This document shows, in pieces, positions 60,284 to 64,000 of a stretch of DNA of 64,000 nt (the stretch's first letter is position 1; every line of letters begins with the position of its first letter). The notes beneath the pieces are model-generated. The model was not told the origin of the DNA and ran no database searches. It saw nothing but the letters and a program-made list of their open reading frames with translations. The DNA lies in NCBI GenBank assembly GCA_035649895.1, contig DASRIS010000131.1:1-64000 (forward strand), written 5' to 3'. Made by a program: the position numbers and the translations under genes. This stretch comes from DASSUC01 sp035649895 (GTDB lineage: Bacteria > Actinomycetota > Actinomycetes > Mycobacteriales > Micromonosporaceae).

Positions 60284-61216
60284 TCAGGCCGCCGTACGGG
60301 CCGCCATGGCTTGGCGGTAGAGCCGCCCCGCACGGTACGACGAGCGCACCAGGGGTCCGCTCAGCACCCCGGCGAAGCCGATCTGCTCGGCCTCCTGGCG
60401 CAGCTCGACGAACTCCTCCGGGGGCACCCAGCGCTCCACCGGGTGGTGGCGCGGGGTGGGGCGCAGGTACTGCGTGATGGTGACCAGCTCACACCCTGCC
60501 CGGTGGAGGTCGTGCAGGGCCTGGGTCACCTCCTGGCGCTCCTCGCCGAGGCCCAGGATGAGGTTGGACTTGGTGACCAGGCCGGCGGCGCGCGCCCGGG
60601 TCAGCACCTCCAGCGACCGGTCGTACCGGAACGCGGGGCGGATCCGCTTGAAGATGCGCGGGACCGTCTCGACGTTGTGCGCGAGCACCTCAGGCCGGGC
60701 CCCGAAGACCTCGCCGAGCAGCGCCGGGTCGCCGTTGAAGTCGGGGATCAGCAGCTCCACGCCGCAGCCGGGCAGCAGGGCGTGGATCTGGCGCACGGTC
60801 TCGGCGTAGAGCCAGGCGCCGCCGTCCGGCAGGTCGTCGCGGGCCACCCCGGTCACCGTGGCGTAGCGCAGCCCCATGGTCACCACCGACTCGGCCACCC
60901 GCCGCGGCTCGTCGGCGTCGAACTCGGCCGGCCGGCCGGTGTCGATCTGGCAGAAGTCGCACCGCCGGGTGCACTGGTCACCGCCGATGAGGAAGGTGGC
61001 CTCCCGGTCCTCCCAGCACTCGTAGATGTTGGGGCAGCCCGCCTCCTGGCAGACCGTGTGCAGGCCCTCCCGCTGCACCAGCGCGCGCAGCTGGGTGAAC
61101 TCGGGACCCATCGATGCCTTTACCTTGATCCAGGGTGGCTTGCGCTCGACCGGGGTCTGCGCGTTGCGCGCCTCGATCCGCAGCAGGCGTCGGCCATCCG
61201 GGGCCACGGTGGTCAC
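60284..61216 (-). CDS. lipA: Lipoyl synthase
   Basis: 310 aa. Two iron-sulfur cluster sites are intact: CQEAGCPNIYECW for the auxiliary cluster and CTRRCDFCQI for the radical SAM cluster. The C-terminal RSSYRAG provides the serine ligand motif. It inserts two sulfurs at C6 and C8 of octanoyl groups on the E2 subunits. The ATG at 61216 is the start of the conserved actinobacterial N-terminus (DGRRLLRIEARNAQTPVERKPPWIK). lipB is not in the window. Confidence 0.97.
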   Translation of the reverse strand: MTTVAPDGRRLLRIEARNAQTPVERKPPWIKVKASMGPEFTQLRALVQREGLHTVCQEAGCPNIYECWEDREATFLIGGDQCTRRCDFCQIDTGRPAEFDADEPRRVAESVVTMGLRYATVTGVARDDLPDGGAWLYAETVRQIHALLPGCGVELLIPDFNGDPALLGEVFGARPEVLAHNVETVPRIFKRIRPAFRYDRSLEVLTRARAAGLVTKSNLILGLGEERQEVTQALHDLHRAGCELVTITQYLRPTPRHHPVERWVPPEEFVELRQEAEQIGFAGVLSGPLVRSSYRAGRLYRQAMAARTAA

Positions 61217-61313
61217 GGGCTCAGCCTACGCCGGCCACACTGCCCGCCGGTCGGGCGCGTTGCGAGCGCCACACCCGGCTCATCCCCAGATCGTGGCGCA
61301 CCGCGCGTATCAG

Positions 61314-61874
61314 TCAGCCCCAGACCGTGGCGCGCACCTGCGCGTACGCCAGCTTGCCCTGGACCATCTCGATCGAGGTCACCGCGACCGCGCCCCACCG
61401 CCCGGCGCTGGTACGCAGGCACAGCGTCCGGCCGCTGGCCAGGGTCGGTGGGCCGACGGCGCCGACCCAGGCGTCCTCCGGCAGGCCCGCGCAGAAGGCC
61501 GGGCTGGGCCGCTCGCCGGGCTCCAGCGGCGCGAGCTGTGCCGGGCTGATCGCGGTCAGCTTGTCGTCCGCGGCCGACAGGTCGGCCAACCCGTCGCCGT
61601 CATCGGGGTCCACGTCGGTGGAGCCGAGGGACGTCACCACGCGGTCCACCGAGACCAGCACGGCGGTCCCGGTCGGCGTCGGGCCACCGCCCGCTCCCGG
61701 GCCTGAGGTGGTCCGGCCAGCTCCCGGCCGCGGCTGCGGCTCATCCCCACCGCGGTCCAGCAGCCAGGGCAGGACCGCCGCCAGCACCGTGGCCACCGCC
61801 GCGATCACGGCCACGACGACCGGTACGACCCAGCGCGCCGACCCGGAACCGGAACCCGGACCGTCGGTGGTCAT
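61314..61874 (-). CDS. Membrane-anchored secreted protein of unknown function
   Basis: 186 aa. A short basic-free N-terminus leads to one membrane helix (about 15-38, VVPVVVAVIAAVATVLAAVLPWLLD) and a Gly/Pro/Thr-rich linker, then a globular domain of about 120 residues with two Cys (FCAGLPEDAW, GRTLCLRTS) that probably form one disulfide. The pattern CxGLPxDAWV...LCLRTxxGRWGxV resembles domains seen in actinobacterial serine/threonine kinase extracellular regions, but I cannot name it. GGGAGGAG precedes the ATG at 61874. Confidence 0.78.
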   Translation of the reverse strand: MTTDGPGSGSGSARWVVPVVVAVIAAVATVLAAVLPWLLDRGGDEPQPRPGAGRTTSGPGAGGGPTPTGTAVLVSVDRVVTSLGSTDVDPDDGDGLADLSAADDKLTAISPAQLAPLEPGERPSPAFCAGLPEDAWVGAVGPPTLASGRTLCLRTSAGRWGAVAVTSIEMVQGKLAYAQVRATVWG

Positions 61875-62200
61875 CTGGCTCCTCCCGTGTCCTCGCGTCC
61901 CCCAACGCCTGATTCTGGCTGACCAGGCGGTAAATGCCGAGCGTGCGGAGCGGGCCGGCGCTAGCCTCGGCGCACTGGGCTGTGACGGGGGAGTCAGCGC
62001 CTGACGAACGCCCCGACCCTCCCGAGCCCGCGGGAAGAACCGCGCCGGCGCGTCCGGTGCGCAGTAGACCCCGCCGGTCGGCCCCCGACCCGGGCCACGA
62101 ACGAGGCCGGCACCCGCCGGCGAAGGTGCGGTGGCACCGCGAGCCCCCACTCGCCCGCGCCGTTGGGGAGCGTTGCTCTTCCCGACGAGGAGGTGCTGGC
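61875..62200. other. Divergent promoter region upstream of aspS2
   Basis: 326 bp between the secreted protein and the AspRS gene. It is as GC-rich as the genes; an open frame runs through it from 61934 but lacks a start signal and conserved sequence. No RNA structure stands out. AGGAGG at 62189-62194 is the ribosome binding site of the synthetase. Confidence 0.45.
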
Positions 62201-63490
62201 GTGCAACGCATCCTCTCCACTGACCTGTCCACCCGCACCGGTGAGCCGGTACGGCTGGCCGGCTGGGTCCACCGGCGGCGGCTGCTGAAGTCCGTGGCGT
62301 TCCTGGTCCTGCGCGACGCCGCCGGCCTCGCCCAGGTGGTGGTCACCGAGCCCGCCGCGCGGGCGGCGCTCGCCGCGCTGACCGAGGAGTCGGTTGTCGC
62401 GGTGGCCGGTACGGTCCGCGCCAACCCGGCCGCGCCGGGCGGGGTCGAGGTGGTCGACCCGACGATCGAGGCGCTGACCGACCCGGCCGAGGCGCCGCCG
62501 TTCGACCTCTACCGGCCGAGGCTCACCGCCGCGCTGCCGACCGTGCTCGACTCGGCGTACCTGGCGCTGCGCCATCCGCGGCGGCGCGCGGTGCACGAGG
62601 TGTCGGCGGCGGCCGTAGCCGGGTTCCGCTCGGCCCTGTCTGAACGGCGCTTCGTCGAGGTGCACACCCCGAAGATCGTCGCCTCGGCCACCGAGTCGGG
62701 CGCCAACGTGTTCGGCGTGGACTACTTCGGCCGGCCGGCGTACCTGGCGCAGAGCCCGCAGTTCTACAAGCAGATGCTGGTCGGGGTCTTCGAGCGGGTG
62801 TACGAGGTGGGCCCGGTGTTCCGGGCCGAGCCGCACGACACCGTACGCCACCTCGCGCAGTACACCTCGCTCGACGCGGAGCTGGGGTTCATCGAGGACC
62901 ATCGGGACGTGATGGCGATGGCCCGGGACGCGGTCGCCGGCATGCTCGGGGCAGTGGCGGCGCAGGCCGGTGCGGCGTTGCGCCTGCTCGACCTGGCGCT
63001 GCCCGAGGTGCCGGCCCGGATCCCGGAGATCCGGTTCCCCGACGCGCTGGAGCTGGTGGGGGCGGAGCCGGACGAGCCGGACCTGGCCCCGGCGCACGAG
63101 CGGGCGCTGGGCGAGTGGGCCCGCCGGGAGCACGGCAGCGAGCTGCTGTTCGTCACGGCGTACCCGATGGCCAAGCGGCCCTTCTACACCCACCCCGAAC
63201 CCGGGCGGCCGGGCCTCTCCCGCAGTTTCGACCTGCTCTTCCGCGGGGTGGAGCTGGCCACCGGCGGGCAGCGCCGGCACCGCTACGGCGACTACGTGGC
63301 CGCGCTGGCCGAGCGGGGCGAGCACGACCTGGCACCGTACGCGGGCTACCTGGACACGTTCCGGCACGGGATGCCGCCGCACGGCGGGTTCGCCATCGGG
63401 CTGGAGCGGTTCGTGGCCCGGCTGGTCGGTGCGGCCAACGTCCGGGAGGTCACCCTGTTCCCGCGCGACCTGAGCCGGCTCACCCCCTGA
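62201..63490 (+). CDS. aspS: Archaeal-type aspartyl-tRNA synthetase
   Basis: 429 aa, about 150 residues shorter than bacterial AspRS because it lacks the GAD insertion. N-terminal OB-fold: VRLAGWVHRRRLLKSVAFLVLRDAAG. Class II core: motif 2 region FRAEPHDTVRHLAQYTSLDAELGFI, QSPQFYKQMLVGVFERVYEVGPVFRAE, and motif 3 GGFAIGLERFVARLVG. The residue after GWV is His, as in nondiscriminating enzymes. It charges tRNA-Asp and possibly tRNA-Asn, followed by GatCAB amidation. The GTG follows AGGAGG. The genus may carry a second, bacterial-type AspRS elsewhere. Confidence 0.92.
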   Translation: MQRILSTDLSTRTGEPVRLAGWVHRRRLLKSVAFLVLRDAAGLAQVVVTEPAARAALAALTEESVVAVAGTVRANPAAPGGVEVVDPTIEALTDPAEAPPFDLYRPRLTAALPTVLDSAYLALRHPRRRAVHEVSAAAVAGFRSALSERRFVEVHTPKIVASATESGANVFGVDYFGRPAYLAQSPQFYKQMLVGVFERVYEVGPVFRAEPHDTVRHLAQYTSLDAELGFIEDHRDVMAMARDAVAGMLGAVAAQAGAALRLLDLALPEVPARIPEIRFPDALELVGAEPDEPDLAPAHERALGEWARREHGSELLFVTAYPMAKRPFYTHPEPGRPGLSRSFDLLFRGVELATGGQRRHRYGDYVAALAERGEHDLAPYAGYLDTFRHGMPPHGGFAIGLERFVARLVGAANVREVTLFPRDLSRLTP

Positions 63491-63562
63491 CCGCGCCGGC
63501 GGGGCGCCTTGCGCGCCAGCAGGCGCCCTGCCAGCGGGTGCTCGCCAGTGTGCTGGCGGCCG

Positions 63563-64000
63563 TTACTCCAGCTTCCGGCCGACGTAGCCGATGATCACTT
63601 CTCCTTTGTCGGGGTCCCACCGGAAGTGCAACCGCCCTGCACCTGGCGTCAGCCGCGCGTGCAGGTCAAAGAGCGCCCGCCCGGCGACAGGGTCGTCGAA
63701 CCAGCACAGCCGCCGGCGCTGCTCATGCTCTGGCGTCACTTTGGTCGGCCAGGTCGGCGTGGTGTCCTGGCCGGGGTCCCACGCCTCTGTGGCTTCCTGG
63801 AGACGGGAGAGCAGCTCCTTGGCGGGGCGCACCCACTCCCTTCGGAGCCCTTCCAGGTCCTGGGCGACCCGGGGAAGGAACCGGAGCCGCGGAAAGATGT
63901 CCTCGCGCAGGCGCCACAGCTCGGCACCGGTGTGGATGTCCTGGACTCCGGTCTGGTAGATCCACTGCCGATGCTCCGCCACGTGCTCTGTCCGGGACGC
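63563..64000 (-). CDS. Conserved-looking hypothetical protein, 5' end outside the window
   Basis: The frame stays open to the window end, so this is the C-terminal part (about 145 residues) of a longer protein. Visible pattern: WIYQTGVQDIHTGAELWRLRED, FPRLRFLPRVAQDLEGL, WVRPAKELLSRLQEATEAWDP, KVTPEHEQRRRLCWFDDPVAGRALFDLHARLTPGAGRLHFRWDPDKGEVIIGYVGRKL. I do not recognise a named family. The C-terminal beta-rich segment ending IGYVGRKL could be a nuclease-like or toxin-like fold, but no motif supports this. Confidence 0.6.
   Translation of the reverse strand, partial: ASRTEHVAEHRQWIYQTGVQDIHTGAELWRLREDIFPRLRFLPRVAQDLEGLRREWVRPAKELLSRLQEATEAWDPGQDTTPTWPTKVTPEHEQRRRLCWFDDPVAGRALFDLHARLTPGAGRLHFRWDPDKGEVIIGYVGRKLE

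Overview
The window is GC-rich (roughly 70 % or more by eye) and dense with genes, with frequent GTG starts and many 4-base stop/start overlaps. It carries a DUF397 protein, an Acg-family flavoprotein pair, GlnA/GlnE/GlnA2 nitrogen genes and a PemK/MazF pair. This points to a filamentous actinobacterium. The codon and motif feel resembles Micromonosporaceae, but that placement is only a guess. I saw no rRNA, tRNA or CRISPR array.

Layout. (1) 1-2.4 kb: end of a metallo-beta-lactamase-fold hydrolase, a GGDEF protein with a small partner, and a lone DUF397 protein. (2) 2.8-14.6 kb: an island resembling the mycobacterial dormancy (DosR) regulon, with two Acg-type nitroreductase-like proteins, a CBS-CBS-BON protein, a cyclic-nucleotide-binding protein, a DevS-like GAF-GAF histidine kinase, a tandem universal stress protein, an MMPL exporter and a divergent Crp-type regulator. 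A complete group II intron (4561-6690) sits antisense between the CBS-BON gene and the cNMP-binding gene, directly next to the CBS gene's Shine-Dalgarno sequence. (3) 15-27 kb: a biosynthetic gene cluster that I do not recognise. A seven-gene overlapping minus-strand operon encodes a fatty acyl-AMP ligase, an acyl-CoA dehydrogenase-like enzyme, two NAD(P)-dependent SDRs, and a PEP-synthase/rifampin-phosphotransferase-like dikinase split into two subunits with an acyl carrier protein gene between the halves. A divergent plus-strand operon encodes a methyltransferase, a UbiA prenyltransferase, a membrane protein and an SCO6745-family protein. (4) 27-38 kb: Tex, a DinB protein with a decayed second copy, a frameshifted SGNH hydrolase, ArfB-like rescue factor, an MFS transporter, a histone-H1-like Lys/Ala/Thr-rich protein, an RNB exonuclease, and remnants of a haloperoxidase and a PIN toxin. 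(5) 38-64 kb: mostly housekeeping genes, namely VOC protein, F420-NADP reductase, a BtuF-like protein, a secreted Asp-box protein, PanB, NadE, a MazEF pair, GlnA2, LD-carboxypeptidase, class I amidotransferase, GlnE, penicillin acylase, GlnA1, RDD, DUF4191, LipA, an archaeal-type AspRS and a partial unknown gene.

How the parts fit. In region 5, GlnA1 has a textbook GlnR-type operator upstream, GlnE is the adenylyltransferase expected to modify it, and GlnA2 carries a weaker GlnR-like site. In region 3, a free acid would be loaded on the ACP by the ligase, desaturated on the carrier, reduced by the SDRs, and phosphorylated or joined to a second moiety by the ATP-driven split dikinase. The methyltransferase and UbiA would tailor the product or supply a prenyl group. 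This order is inference from families and operon structure.
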